14,237 bases of DNA, taken from positions 1-14,237 of the forward strand of contig JBEKLJ010000080.1 of assembly GCA_050010255.1 (NCBI GenBank), in the 5' to 3' direction. Both the position numbers and the translations under genes were made by a program. Numbering within the stretch: position 1 is the first letter of the stretch; every line of letters starts with the position of its first letter. This DNA is from JBEKLJ01 sp050010255. GTDB taxonomy: Bacteria > Acidobacteriota > Terriglobia > Bryobacterales > Bryobacteraceae. This document shows positions 6,578 through 14,121 of this stretch, piece by piece. The notes under the pieces were generated by a model that saw nothing but the letters and a program-made list of their open reading frames with translations, did no database searches and was not told the origin of the DNA.

Positions 6578-7777
6578 ATGCTGCGAGCCATCGTTGCCAC
6601 TCCGGACCCCGCCGCCGCCGACCAGTTGCGCCTGGCGCTGGAAGAAAGCGGCCGCGCCGGCGTGGTCCGCGTTCTGTCACGCTACCCGGATGAGCACGAG
6701 TTGCTCCGCGTCCTTCGTGCGCACGCGCCCCAACTGTTCTTCGTGGACGTCAGCCCGCTGAAGGAGGCGCTGCAGATGGCCGCTCTGGTCGCCGAGCACG
6801 CGCCCGGAGCGCAGATCCTGGCGTTTGACCGCCAACGCGACCCCGAAACCTTGCTCGAGCTCATGCGCGCGGGCATCCGTGAGTTCCTCGCCGTGCCCTG
6901 TTCGCCGGACGAGCTCGCCGCCGTCCTGGACCGCGCGACGGCGGCCCTGGAACACGCGCCAGCGGTGGTCCGTGAAACCGATGAGCTCATCGCTTTCCTG
7001 CCGGCCAAGCCCGGCGTAGGGTGCTCGACCGTGGCGTTGAACACGGCCGTGGCGCTCGCCGCCGACGGGGCCAACCGCGTTCTGCTGATCGATTTTGACC
7101 TCAACTGCGGCATCATCGGCTTCCTGCTCCACATCACGGCGGAATACTCGGTGGTTGATGCGGCCGAGCACGCCCCGCACCTGGACGAGGAGCTCTGGAC
7201 AAAGCTGGTCACCAAGTGCGGCAACCTCGACGTCCTCCCCTCCGGCCCCATACGCCTCGGCTTCCGCATCGAGCCCCCCGCCATGCGATACCTGCTCGAT
7301 TTCGCGCGGCGCAATTACGACTTCATCTGCGTGGACCTCTCCGGCCTGATGGAGCGTTACTCGGTCGAGCTGATGCAGGAGTGCAAGCGCATTTACCTCG
7401 TCTGCACGCCCGAGCTCCCAGCGCTCCACCTGGCCCGGCAGAAGCTCGAATACCTCCGCGGCCTGGAGCTGGAGAGCCGCATCACGGTGCTGTTGAACCG
7501 GGCGCAGAAGCGCGCCCTGGTTTCGGGCGCCGAGGTGGAAAAGGCGCTCGGCTTGCCGGTGACCATCGAGATCCCCAACGACTACCGCGGCGTTCACCAG
7601 GCGCTTTCCGACGCCAAGCCGGTCCTTCGAAACTCGGATCTGGGAAAGTGCTTCACCAAACTGGCGGGCTTGATCACCGCCAAGGAGGCGCCGGCCAAGC
7701 CCGCCCATCGTCTCGTCGAGTACTTCTCAATCGTCCCGGCGCGCTACTCCACGACGGGCCCGGCGCAAGAGCAGTAG
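6578..7777 (+). CDS. CpaE/TadZ-like protein: pseudo-receiver plus MinD/ParA-type ATPase domain
   Basis: A 399-residue two-domain protein. Residues 1-125 resemble a response-regulator receiver: MLRAIVATPD first strand, LFFVDVSP with an aspartate at 57, and IREFLAVPCSPDEL at the end. Residues 136-380 form a SIMIBI ATPase like CpaE/TadZ, which place Tad/Flp pilus machinery at a cell site. The P-loop reads LPAKPGVGCSTVALNTAVAL: the ParA-type signature lysine (K144) is kept, but the canonical Walker A lysine is Cys149. Walker A' is VLLIDFDLNCG with D172 and D174. Such P-loop decay is known in TadZ/CpaE proteins, so it may bind nucleotide without fast hydrolysis. No other Tad genes (cpaF, tadB, rcpA) are in the window, so a pilus role is unproven. 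It could be another receiver-linked positioning ATPase. Confidence 0.88.
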   Translation: MLRAIVATPDPAAADQLRLALEESGRAGVVRVLSRYPDEHELLRVLRAHAPQLFFVDVSPLKEALQMAALVAEHAPGAQILAFDRQRDPETLLELMRAGIREFLAVPCSPDELAAVLDRATAALEHAPAVVRETDELIAFLPAKPGVGCSTVALNTAVALAADGANRVLLIDFDLNCGIIGFLLHITAEYSVVDAAEHAPHLDEELWTKLVTKCGNLDVLPSGPIRLGFRIEPPAMRYLLDFARRNYDFICVDLSGLMERYSVELMQECKRIYLVCTPELPALHLARQKLEYLRGLELESRITVLLNRAQKRALVSGAEVEKALGLPVTIEIPNDYRGVHQALSDAKPVLRNSDLGKCFTKLAGLITAKEAPAKPAHRLVEYFSIVPARYSTTGPAQEQ

Positions 7778-7865
7778 CGGGCGCGGAGCCACGCCGGCCC
7801 CCTAACATGCGCGCCCAAGAGCAGTAGCGGGCGGGGAATCACGCCAGCCCCCTCGCATCGACGCG
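7766..7865 (+). repeat. Tandem direct repeat, 2 x 50 bp, starting in the last codons of the CpaE-like gene
   Basis: CAAGAGCAGTAGCGGGC at 7766-7782 recurs exactly 50 bases later at 7816-7832. Both copies continue with ACGCC(G/A)GCCCCCT and end in a diverged CAT...CGCGCC tail. The first copy encodes the last residues and TAG stop of the CpaE-like gene; the second is non-coding. This fills most of the gap before the transporter gene. Confidence 0.85.
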
Positions 7866-7943
7866 CCCGGCCCAAGCAAGCCCGCCGCGACCCTCGCCGT
7901 TCTGTCAGAATGGTGTTTTCAGCCGCCGGCGCCCGCGCTTCCG

Positions 7944-9587
7944 ATGATGCACTCGATCGCCTCCCTCCTCGCCGAGCTTCCCATCCTGACGTTGTTCGTG
8001 GTCGTCGGTCTCGGTTACTCTTTGGGCCGCATCAGCGTCTTCGGATTCCGGCTGGGAGTGGCGGGCGTGCTCTTCGCGGGCCTGGCGGTGGGCTCGCTTG
8101 GGCCGGAGTTCGCCCTGCCCAACATCGTATCGGTCCTCGGACTGATTATCTTCATCTACACCATCGGCCTGCAGTCCGGCCCCGGCTTCGTCAACCCGTT
8201 CGGCCGGGAGGGTTTCCGTGAGACCCTCTTCGCCATCCTGGTGCTTGCCTTCGGCGGCGTGGTCGCTCTGGGGCTGGCCTGGGCGCTGGCGATGCCCGGC
8301 CCGGCCATCGCCGGCCTGTTCTCCGGCGGGCTGACCAACGCGCCCTCCCTGGCCGCCGCGCAGGAAGTGTTGCGGCAATCGGCCGCCTCCCGGCAGCTCG
8401 GTCCCGCCGCCGCCGCGCGCCTCACCGACCTGCCAGTCATCGGCTTCGGCATCGCCTATCCCTGCGGCGTGGTCGGGGTGATGCTGAGCCTCCACCTGGC
8501 GCGAAAGCTGTGGCGGGTGCACATGCGTCCGCCCGAGCATGGCGGCGAGATCCTGGCGCGCGACTACGTGGTGCGCAACCCCGGGATCGCCGGCCGGACC
8601 ATCTCCGACATCGTGCGGCTGCACCCGGCGCTGGGCTTCGTGGTCAGCCGCGTGCAGCACGACGGCCAAACCACCCTGGTCACGCCGGAAACCAGACTCG
8701 CACCGGGCGATATCGTCGTCGCGGTCGGCGATGCCGAAGCCCTCGAGCGCGCCGAGCAGATCTTCGGCGAAGCCACCGAGGCGCGCATCGAGCTCGACCG
8801 CAACCAGATGGACTACCGCCGCGTGTTCGTCTCCAACCGCGAGCTGGTCGGCAAGCGCGTCGGCGAGATCGACCTCTACAACCGGCTCTCGGCCGTCATC
8901 ACGCGCGTCCGCCGCGGTGACGTCGAGCTGGTCCCCACGCCCGACATGCGCCTGGAATACGGCGACCTGGCGCGCGTGCTCACCGACCGCGCCAACTTCC
9001 AGGCCATTTCCTCTTTCTTCGGCGACTCGATCCGCGGAACGGCCGAGGCCGACTACGGCTCGGCCGCCCTGGGCATGGCGCTGGGCGTCATCGTGGGGAT
9101 GATTCCGGTCTCGCTGCCCGGCGCCACGGTGCGCCTCGGCCTGGCCGGCGGCCCGCTGCTGGTGGCGCTGGTGCTCGGAAGGCTGGTGCGCACCGGGCCC
9201 ATTACCTGGATCATGCCGATGAGCGCGAACCTCACCCTGCGCCAGATCGGCTTGGTTCTGTTCCAGGCGGGCGTGGGCACGCGCGCCGGTCTGGGCTTCG
9301 TCGAGACCATCCGAACCAGCGGCCTCCCCATGCTGCTGGCGGGCGCCGCCATCACCCTGGCGGTGGTGTGGGCGGCGCTCGTCGCGGGCCACAAGCTCCT
9401 CAAGATCCCCTTCGATTCGCTGATGGGCCTGGTCTGCGCCATCCATACCGAGCCGGCCAGCCTCCACTACGCCACCCATGCGGCCAACTCCGACGTGCCG
9501 CAGAGCGCCTACTCGCGGATCTTCCCCGTGTGCACCATCGGCAAGATCATCCTGGCCCAGTTGCTGGTAACCTGGCCGGGGAGGTAG
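7944..9587 (+). CDS. AspT/YidE/YbjL-family membrane transporter (aspartate:alanine exchanger family)
   Basis: A 547-residue inner-membrane protein with the family's duplicated layout: about five N-terminal membrane segments (1-190), two cytosolic TrkA-C/RCK-C domains (about 204-282 and 290-362), and a second membrane half (about 372-547). The halves carry matching motifs: GLQSGPGF with GVGTRAGLGF, and GLFSGGLTNAPSLAAA with GLVCAIHTEPASLHYA. Known members such as AspT exchange aspartate for alanine; YidE and YbjL have unsettled substrates. No aspartate decarboxylase gene is nearby, so no substrate is assigned. The RCK-C domains suggest ligand gating. Two ATG codons in a row open the frame, without an evident Shine-Dalgarno. 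The stop is two bases before the methyltransferase start, so the genes are probably co-expressed. Confidence 0.93.
   Translation: MMHSIASLLAELPILTLFVVVGLGYSLGRISVFGFRLGVAGVLFAGLAVGSLGPEFALPNIVSVLGLIIFIYTIGLQSGPGFVNPFGREGFRETLFAILVLAFGGVVALGLAWALAMPGPAIAGLFSGGLTNAPSLAAAQEVLRQSAASRQLGPAAAARLTDLPVIGFGIAYPCGVVGVMLSLHLARKLWRVHMRPPEHGGEILARDYVVRNPGIAGRTISDIVRLHPALGFVVSRVQHDGQTTLVTPETRLAPGDIVVAVGDAEALERAEQIFGEATEARIELDRNQMDYRRVFVSNRELVGKRVGEIDLYNRLSAVITRVRRGDVELVPTPDMRLEYGDLARVLTDRANFQAISSFFGDSIRGTAEADYGSAALGMALGVIVGMIPVSLPGATVRLGLAGGPLLVALVLGRLVRTGPITWIMPMSANLTLRQIGLVLFQAGVGTRAGLGFVETIRTSGLPMLLAGAAITLAVVWAALVAGHKLLKIPFDSLMGLVCAIHTEPASLHYATHAANSDVPQSAYSRIFPVCTIGKIILAQLLVTWPGR
9578..9584 (+). promoter_or_regulatory. 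Ribosome binding site deciding the rlmB start
   Basis: GGGGAGG lies five bases before the ATG at 9590, inside the last codons of the transporter gene. It supports this ATG over a much longer in-frame upstream extension through the transporter gene. Confidence 0.75.
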
Positions 9588-9589
9588 CC

Positions 9590-10300
9590 ATGCCCGTGCG
9601 CGCCGGAGTCCATCCCGTGCTCGAGGCGCTGCGCGCGCGCGCGCCGCTCGACCGCGTGCTGGTGGCTAGCGGAGCCTCCAGCGCCCGGCTGCAGGAGATC
9701 ATCGACCTGTGCCGCGAGCTTTCCATCCCGCTGCGCTTCGAGCCCCGCGAGGCTTTGGACCGCGTGGCCGGTTCCTCGGTCCACCAAGGCGTGGTCGCCT
9801 TGGGCGCGGCGCGGGAGCCCGCCGAGCTGGAGAGCCTGCTGCCGGGCGCGCAGTTGCTGGTGCTCCTGGACGGCGTCGAGGACCCGCACAACCTCGGCGC
9901 CATCATCCGCTCCGCGCACGCGGCCGGAGCCGACGCGGTCGTCATTCCCGACCGACGCGCGGCCGGGCTTACCCCGGCCGTGGCCAAGGCCGCGGCGGGG
10001 GCGCTCGAGCACCTGCCGGTGGCGCGCGTCGGCAATATCAGCCGCACCCTCGAACGGCTCAAGGCGCTCGGCTTCTGGATCTACGGGCTGGACCAGCGCG
10101 GCGCCGAGGACTACGACCGCATCAGCTACACCCTGCCGACCGCGCTCGTGCTGGGCGGCGAGGGCCACGGCCTGCACGCCAACGTCGGCCGCCACTGCGA
10201 TTTCCTGGTGCGGATTCCGCTGGCCGGCAAGATCTCCTCGCTCAACGTATCGGTCGCCGCCGGGATCGTGCTCTTCGAATGGAAGCGCCGGCGGCGCTGA
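9590..10300 (+). CDS. rlmB: SpoU-family rRNA 2'-O-methyltransferase, RlmB-type
   Basis: A 236-residue SPOUT methyltransferase that moves a methyl group from S-adenosylmethionine to a ribose 2'-OH. RlmB modifies G2251 of 23S rRNA in the peptidyl-transferase centre region. Residues 1-75 form the L30e-like substrate-binding domain, opening AGVHPVLEAL and ending SSVHQGVVALG. The knotted SpoU domain has all three motifs: DGVEDPHNLGAIIRSAHAAG (94-113; N101, R107), VLGGEGHGL (187-195; E191), and IPLAGKISSLNVSVAAGI (209-226). Length and N-domain fit RlmB/TrmH group 3 better than tRNA TrmH, but the RNA target is inferred. It follows the transporter gene by two bases with its own strong ribosome binding site, an unusual partner. 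It converges with the small exported-protein gene, nine bases away. Confidence 0.94.
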   Translation: MPVRAGVHPVLEALRARAPLDRVLVASGASSARLQEIIDLCRELSIPLRFEPREALDRVAGSSVHQGVVALGAAREPAELESLLPGAQLLVLLDGVEDPHNLGAIIRSAHAAGADAVVIPDRRAAGLTPAVAKAAAGALEHLPVARVGNISRTLERLKALGFWIYGLDQRGAEDYDRISYTLPTALVLGGEGHGLHANVGRHCDFLVRIPLAGKISSLNVSVAAGIVLFEWKRRRR

Positions 10301-10309
10301 TCCGCCGGG

Positions 10310-10717
10310 CTACTCGATCGTGTACGGCCCGGCCTTCTGGACCTCTACCTCGAGCTCTCCCGCGTACCGCGCCACCACGCGCACCTCGACCCCGCGGACC
10401 GGGTCCTTCATCTGCCAGTGAAACTCGTACTCCTGCCCGGGCTCGAACGGGTCCTGTTCCACGTCACCTCGCTGCCGCGCGACTTCCTCGCCGCCCGGAG
10501 CTAACACGCAAAACACCACGTGCAACCCGCGGATGGGCCGCTCGCCGCTATTCCGCAGGCGCCCTTCGACCGAGACCGTGCCGTCCTCCGGAACGCGGCG
10601 GATCTTGAGCTCGACCATTTCGATCCTGGTGCGGCTCGGCCGCCGCGCCTCCTTGCCGGCCGCGGCGAGCATCAGCGCCGGCGCGAGCAACAGCACCAGA
10701 CGTCGGGTAGCCGCCAT
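10310..10717 (-). CDS. Small exported protein with an FxLYD-like beta-sandwich domain
   Basis: A 135-residue protein with an N-terminal signal peptide: basic MAATRR, then the hydrophobic core LVLLLAPALMLAAAG, so it is probably exported or anchored. The mature part reads as alternating beta strands: VSVEGRLRNSGERPIRGLHV, VVFCVLAPGGEEVARQRG, EPGQEYEFHWQMK and GVEVRVVARYAGELEVEV. The 'new bonds between strands, unequal partner' pattern GRLRNSGERPIRGLHV resembles FxLYD/DUF3426-type domains, which are extracytoplasmic and of unknown ligand. That match is by eye and moderate. GAGGGGG four bases before the ATG supports the start. Codon third positions are GC-rich, as in real genes here. It stands alone, converging on rlmB. 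No enzymatic residues are apparent. Confidence 0.75.
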   Translation of the reverse strand: MAATRRLVLLLAPALMLAAAGKEARRPSRTRIEMVELKIRRVPEDGTVSVEGRLRNSGERPIRGLHVVFCVLAPGGEEVARQRGDVEQDPFEPGQEYEFHWQMKDPVRGVEVRVVARYAGELEVEVQKAGPYTIE

Positions 10718-10792
10718 AGGACCCCCTCAGTTTAGCAGCGGTCTCGACCAGCGCTCGCTGAGGTCGCGCCGCGCGGCGGCTCCGTCGCCCTG

Positions 10793-10891
10793 ACAAAAAC
10801 CGGGGCCAGACTACCACTTTTCGCGCTCCAAGTTCGCTGAAGACAACGGACTCGCGCAAGCGAAAAGTGGCTGTCTGTCCCCGGTTTTTGT
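10793..10891. repeat. Long inverted repeat, 31-bp arms, 37-base loop
   Basis: Left arm 10793-10823 and right arm 10861-10891 are reverse complements at 28 of 31 positions. Each arm reads outward-in as ACAAAAACCGGGG, then CAGAC, then CCACTTTTCG. The outer A-run/T-run lets the transcript fold into a long hairpin on either strand. The shape fits a non-autonomous palindromic element (REP/MITE-like), and the hairpin could also terminate the converging or diverging transcripts. No transposase gene is in the window. Confidence 0.85.
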
Positions 10892-10926
10892 AACCGCCCA
10901 CCCGTGCCACGGGCTGCCATCGCGCG

Positions 10927-10961
10927 CCGCAGGAGATTGCTGGTGAAACATCCCGGCTAGC
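10927..10961 (+). repeat. Single arm of the dispersed palindromic repeat
   Basis: GCCGCAGGAGATTGCTGG then TGAAACATCCCGGCTAG aligns with GCCGCAGGAGGTGATTGG / TGAGAAATGCGGGCAAG at 14047-14081, matching at most positions. It lies between the long inverted repeat and the 3' end of the kinase gene. Confidence 0.55.
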
Positions 10962-10980
10962 TGCGGCTCGGGTCGTACCT

Positions 10981-13728
10981 TCAGCCTGTGGGCGACTCGT
11001 CCTTCATCGCCGCGTCAATCGCTTCAAAAAGCTCGTCCGCGCGGATAGGTTTTGAGACATAGGCATCCATGCCCGCGGCGAGGCATTTTTCCCGGTCGCC
11101 CTTCATCGCATACGCCGTCATCGCAATAATCGGCCGGTGTAGCTGCGTGCCCTGTTCTCTTTCCCGGATAGCCCTCGTGGTCTCAAAGCCGTCCATCTTA
11201 GGCATCTGCACGTCCATCAGTATCAGATCGAACGTGCTCCGCTCGAGTGCCGCCAAAGCTTGCTCGCCGTCACAGGCCACCGATACCACATGGCCGAACT
11301 TCTCCAACGCCCGGATAGCCAGCTTCTGATTGACGGCATTGTCCTCAGCCAAGAGGATGCGCAAACCCCGCCGCTGCTCTCGCAGCGTGTGGCGAGTGAC
11401 CAATTCGGGCGCCGCAGCTTCACTGGGTGCGCGGCCCAACACGTCCGCGATGGCATCCCGCAATTCCGCCTGCCGGATGGGCTTAGGCAGGTACCCCACG
11501 ATACCCAGGCTGCGGCAGCGTGCCGCATCCCCTCGCTGTCCCGCCGAAGTGAGCATCACGATGGTGGTTCCGGCCATCTTTGGATGCTCTCTGATCTTCT
11601 CCACCAACATAAAGCCGTCCATCTCGGGCATGTGGGAATCGACCAGCAGCAAGGGGAACGCCCTTCCGCCGTCGCAGGCTTGTTGCATCCGGGTCAGGGC
11701 CCCCACGCCGCTGCTAACGCTCTCCGGTTGCATGTGCCAACTGCGAAGCCGCGCTTCCAGAAGCCGCCGGTTTGTGGCGTTGTCATCGACTACCAGCACA
11801 GGGACGCCCACCAGGCTGGCTGGTTCCGTGTCCCGTGTTGTTGGTGTGGCCTTCGCCATGCCAAACCGGGCAGTGAAGTGGAACCTGCTGCCTTGGCCGA
11901 CTTCGCTCTCCACCCAGATGCGGCCGCCCATCATCTCCACCAAGCGGGCGGAAATCGTCAGCCCCAGTCCGGTGCCCCCGAACCTCCGCGTGGTTGTGCC
12001 ATCTGCCTGCGAGAACGCCTGGAAGATCAGTCCCTGCTTCTCCGGTGGTATGCCCACGCCGGTATCCCGGACCGTGAAGTGCAGTGTAATGCCGTTCTGA
12101 TCGGCCGGCCCAGCCCCGGTCCCGTCTCCGGCCTCGACCCGGACCTCCAGCGCTATTTCGCCTCGCTCGGTGAATTTGACGGCGTTCCCCAGAAGATTCG
12201 TGACAATCTGCCTGAGCCGGGTAGGATCGCCAAGCACCCGCGCCGGGACCTCCGGCCCGACATCACAGACCAGTTCGAGGCCTTTCTCTTGAGCGGGACT
12301 GGCAAGCGACCGGGTGGTCTCCTCCAGGTTGTCGAGGAGGCTGAAGTCAATGCACTCCATGTCCAGCTTCCCGGCCTCAATCTTCGAAAAGTCGAGAATA
12401 TCGTTGATTACTGTCAGTAGGGATTCCGCCGACGTTTTCACCGTGAAGAGGTACTCCCGCTGCTCCGGACTGAGCTCCGTGTCTAACGCCAGCTCGGTCA
12501 TTCCCAGGATGCCGTTCAGGGGGGTTCGGACTTCGTGGCTCATGTTGGCCAGGAACTCGCTCTTGGCTCGGCTGGCGGCTTCGGCCCCCTCTTTGGCCTT
12601 TTGGAGCTCCTCGGCGACCAGCCTGCTTTCCGTAATGTCGCGGCCCGAGCCGACCAGCCCGATGATCCTGCCAGATCCGTCGCGGAAAGGCACTTTTGTG
12701 GTCAGTATCCACTTCGCGGAGTTTGTCACGCGATCCCAACAGGGTTCTGCCTGGCCGACCAGGGGCTGCCCCGTCTGGAACACCCGTTGCTCGTCGGCGT
12801 AGTACTGCGAGGCCAGTTCCTTGGAGTAGAAATCGAAGTCGGTCTTGCCCAAGAGCTCGTTCGGCGTTTGGGCTCCCATCATGCGGGCCCCCGGCGTATT
12901 GACGAGAAGGAACCGGCTCTCGAGATCTTTCGCGTAAATGTAGTCCGGCAGGCTCTCCACCAAAGTCCGCAGAAGACTTCGCTCCTGAGTTAGCGCCTCC
13001 TCGGCGCGTATTTGCCGGGAGATATCTCGGAACCGCCAAACTCGTCCAGCGGTCCTCCCTGCCGCCAGGAGCGGTTCCGAGCGCCCCTCAACGGTTCTTC
13101 CGTCTTTGAGTTCGAGGCGGTCATCGCTATGCGCCTCCGGACTGACGTACAACTGCCGCGTTTTGGAATGAAAGGCTTCCGGGTCCTTTAGCTGGTTCAG
13201 CATCCCGGAGAGCGCCTGGCCGTAATCCCCGGACGCTGCGATGGACTCGGGGAGGCGCCACATCTCAACGAACTTCTGGTTGAACGAAATCATGCGTCCC
13301 CGGTTGTTGACAATCAGAATGCCGTCTGCAGTTGACCCGAGGGTGGTGTCAAGGATCCCGGTCAGCCTCCGCAGCTTCCACCTCAGGACCGCCCCCCAAG
13401 CCAGGGCAGCCAGAGCCAGCGCCGTCACCAGGCCCAGGCTCGACAGAGCGCCGCCGCCCGTGAGAGTCCGCCCTGGAAGCCTGAGGGCGATGAGGCCCCT
13501 GTCGGAGTCGCGCCTGACGGCGTAAACGTTCCGCTCATGGATGGAGGGAATCGCCGCTGTCACTGATTCCTGGCCAGGGCAAGTCCCTTGGCGCCCGCAG
13601 CCGCCGACGGAGATGGGCTTGTCAGTAGGCGCGGAGACCCAGACCCTTTGCAGCGGCGTCTGGGTTGGGATCATGAGACCAGCCAGCACAAGACCGCAAA
13701 GCCTCATCGGTCGGCCTGGTTGTGCCAC
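10981..13728 (-). CDS. Membrane hybrid histidine kinase: PAS-PAS-HisKA-HATPase-REC-REC
   Basis: A 915-residue sensor kinase. A possible signal anchor (8-20) and a membrane segment (94-116) bound a short outside loop. PAS-like domains follow at about 125-240 and 250-370. HisKA carries phospho-acceptor H398 in FLANMSHEVRTPLNGILGM. The ATPase domain has the N box NLLGNAVKF (511-519), DTGVGI (555-560) and GGTGLGL (584-590). Receiver 1 has VVDDN (646-650), D697 and K749; receiver 2 has LAEDN (793-797), D839 and K893. No Hpt domain follows, so a separate phosphotransfer protein or response regulator elsewhere is expected; none is adjacent. The start is GTG with GGTGGAG five bases upstream. Base composition is lower in GC than neighbouring genes, and repeats flank both sides. 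The signal sensed is unknown. Confidence 0.96.
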   Translation of the reverse strand: MAQPGRPMRLCGLVLAGLMIPTQTPLQRVWVSAPTDKPISVGGCGRQGTCPGQESVTAAIPSIHERNVYAVRRDSDRGLIALRLPGRTLTGGGALSSLGLVTALALAALAWGAVLRWKLRRLTGILDTTLGSTADGILIVNNRGRMISFNQKFVEMWRLPESIAASGDYGQALSGMLNQLKDPEAFHSKTRQLYVSPEAHSDDRLELKDGRTVEGRSEPLLAAGRTAGRVWRFRDISRQIRAEEALTQERSLLRTLVESLPDYIYAKDLESRFLLVNTPGARMMGAQTPNELLGKTDFDFYSKELASQYYADEQRVFQTGQPLVGQAEPCWDRVTNSAKWILTTKVPFRDGSGRIIGLVGSGRDITESRLVAEELQKAKEGAEAASRAKSEFLANMSHEVRTPLNGILGMTELALDTELSPEQREYLFTVKTSAESLLTVINDILDFSKIEAGKLDMECIDFSLLDNLEETTRSLASPAQEKGLELVCDVGPEVPARVLGDPTRLRQIVTNLLGNAVKFTERGEIALEVRVEAGDGTGAGPADQNGITLHFTVRDTGVGIPPEKQGLIFQAFSQADGTTTRRFGGTGLGLTISARLVEMMGGRIWVESEVGQGSRFHFTARFGMAKATPTTRDTEPASLVGVPVLVVDDNATNRRLLEARLRSWHMQPESVSSGVGALTRMQQACDGGRAFPLLLVDSHMPEMDGFMLVEKIREHPKMAGTTIVMLTSAGQRGDAARCRSLGIVGYLPKPIRQAELRDAIADVLGRAPSEAAAPELVTRHTLREQRRGLRILLAEDNAVNQKLAIRALEKFGHVVSVACDGEQALAALERSTFDLILMDVQMPKMDGFETTRAIREREQGTQLHRPIIAMTAYAMKGDREKCLAAGMDAYVSKPIRADELFEAIDAAMKDESPTG

Positions 13729-13733
13729 TTTGT

Positions 13734-13740
13734 CTCCACC
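13734..13740 (-). promoter_or_regulatory. Ribosome binding site deciding the kinase GTG start
   Basis: GGTGGAG, five bases before GTG at 13726-13728 on the minus strand. The in-frame ATG seven codons downstream has no such tract. Confidence 0.7.
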
Positions 13741-13744
13741 TCGT

Positions 13745-13816
13745 TTCCCAGTTCGCCCGCGGTTCCCAGTTCGCCCGCGGTTCCCAGTTCGCCCGCGTTT
13801 CCCAGTTCGCCCGCGG
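13745..13816. repeat. Tandem array, 4 x 18 bp, directly upstream of the kinase ribosome binding site
   Basis: Four units of TTCCCAGTTCGCCCGCGG at 13745-13762, 13763-13780, 13781-13798 and 13799-13816; only the third differs, by its last base (T for G). The near identity suggests recent expansion. There are no spacers, so this is not CRISPR. It begins four bases upstream of the kinase Shine-Dalgarno. Confidence 0.95.
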
Positions 13817-13845
13817 TGGTCTTAAGAGCCGTTGGTCAGGCCAAT

Positions 13846-13869
13846 CACCGCCCCGGGCACCGCCCCGGG
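13846..13869. repeat. Perfect tandem duplication, 2 x 12 bp
   Basis: CACCGCCCCGGG twice in succession, 30 bases beyond the 18-bp array. Confidence 0.8.
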
Positions 13870-14000
13870 CGCCGCGTCGACTTATCCGCGAAGGCCCGGG
13901 CCCGCCAGCAGCGCGTGGTTCCGCCCAGCACCCGAGATCACGGAGGTTCCAAGGAGTACTATCGGCATTCGGCGGGTCTTTCATGCGTTTGGATTCAGTA

Positions 14001-14120
14001 TTAACCCGGATATTTCACCACCATCGCGGCGAGGCGCGATCAGAGGGCCGCAGGAGGTGATTGGTGAGAAATGCGGGCAAGCCCGATCCTCTCACACCGT
14101 TCGAAGCGAGGCGCGGCGCG
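14001..14120. repeat. Palindromic dispersed repeat (two opposed arms plus ACCGTTCGAA unit)
   Basis: Left arm 14001-14030 (TTAACCCGGATATTTCACCA then CCATCGCGGC) and right arm 14047-14080 (GCCGCAGGAGGTGATTGG then TGAGAAATGCGGGCAA) are imperfect reverse complements around a 16-base centre. The right arm continues into GCCCGATCCTCTCACACCG and TTCGAAGCGAGG, a diverged copy of the 41-bp unit duplicated at 5626-5707. Confidence 0.7.
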
Positions 14121-14121
14121 A

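Larger units (their letters stand above)
10718..10980. other. 263-base intergenic region holding an inverted repeat and a repeat relic
   Basis: Between the start of the exported-protein gene and the 3' end of the kinase gene. Besides the ribosome binding site of the former, it contains a long inverted repeat (10793-10891) and one arm of the dispersed palindromic repeat (about 10927-10961). No convincing ORF: reading frames across the inverted repeat are low complexity and lack coding signs. Confidence 0.7.

Noticed and set aside
7898..7911. Extended -10 promoter (TGTCAGAAT) before the transporter gene
   Set aside because: Only four of six -10 positions match and there is no -35; too weak to list.
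7905..9479. Long minus-strand open frame (524 codons) opposite the transporter
   Set aside because: Composition is His/Asp/Gly/Arg-rich without domain features; the plus strand encodes a complete membrane transporter.
9368..9589. N-terminal extension of the methyltransferase into the transporter gene
   Set aside because: The extension overlaps conserved transporter residues, and a strong ribosome binding site precedes the ATG at 9590, where RlmB homology begins.
10732..10920. 62-codon minus-strand frame across the inverted repeat
   Set aside because: It is made mostly of the two repeat arms and has no start signal or protein-like features.
13745..13816. CRISPR array
   Set aside because: The units abut without spacers and no cas genes are present; it is a simple tandem repeat.
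13722..14060. Plus-strand frame encoding repeated FPVRPR units across the 18-bp array
   Set aside because: The array unit is a multiple of three so several frames stay open; there is no ribosome binding site and the flanks do not look coding.
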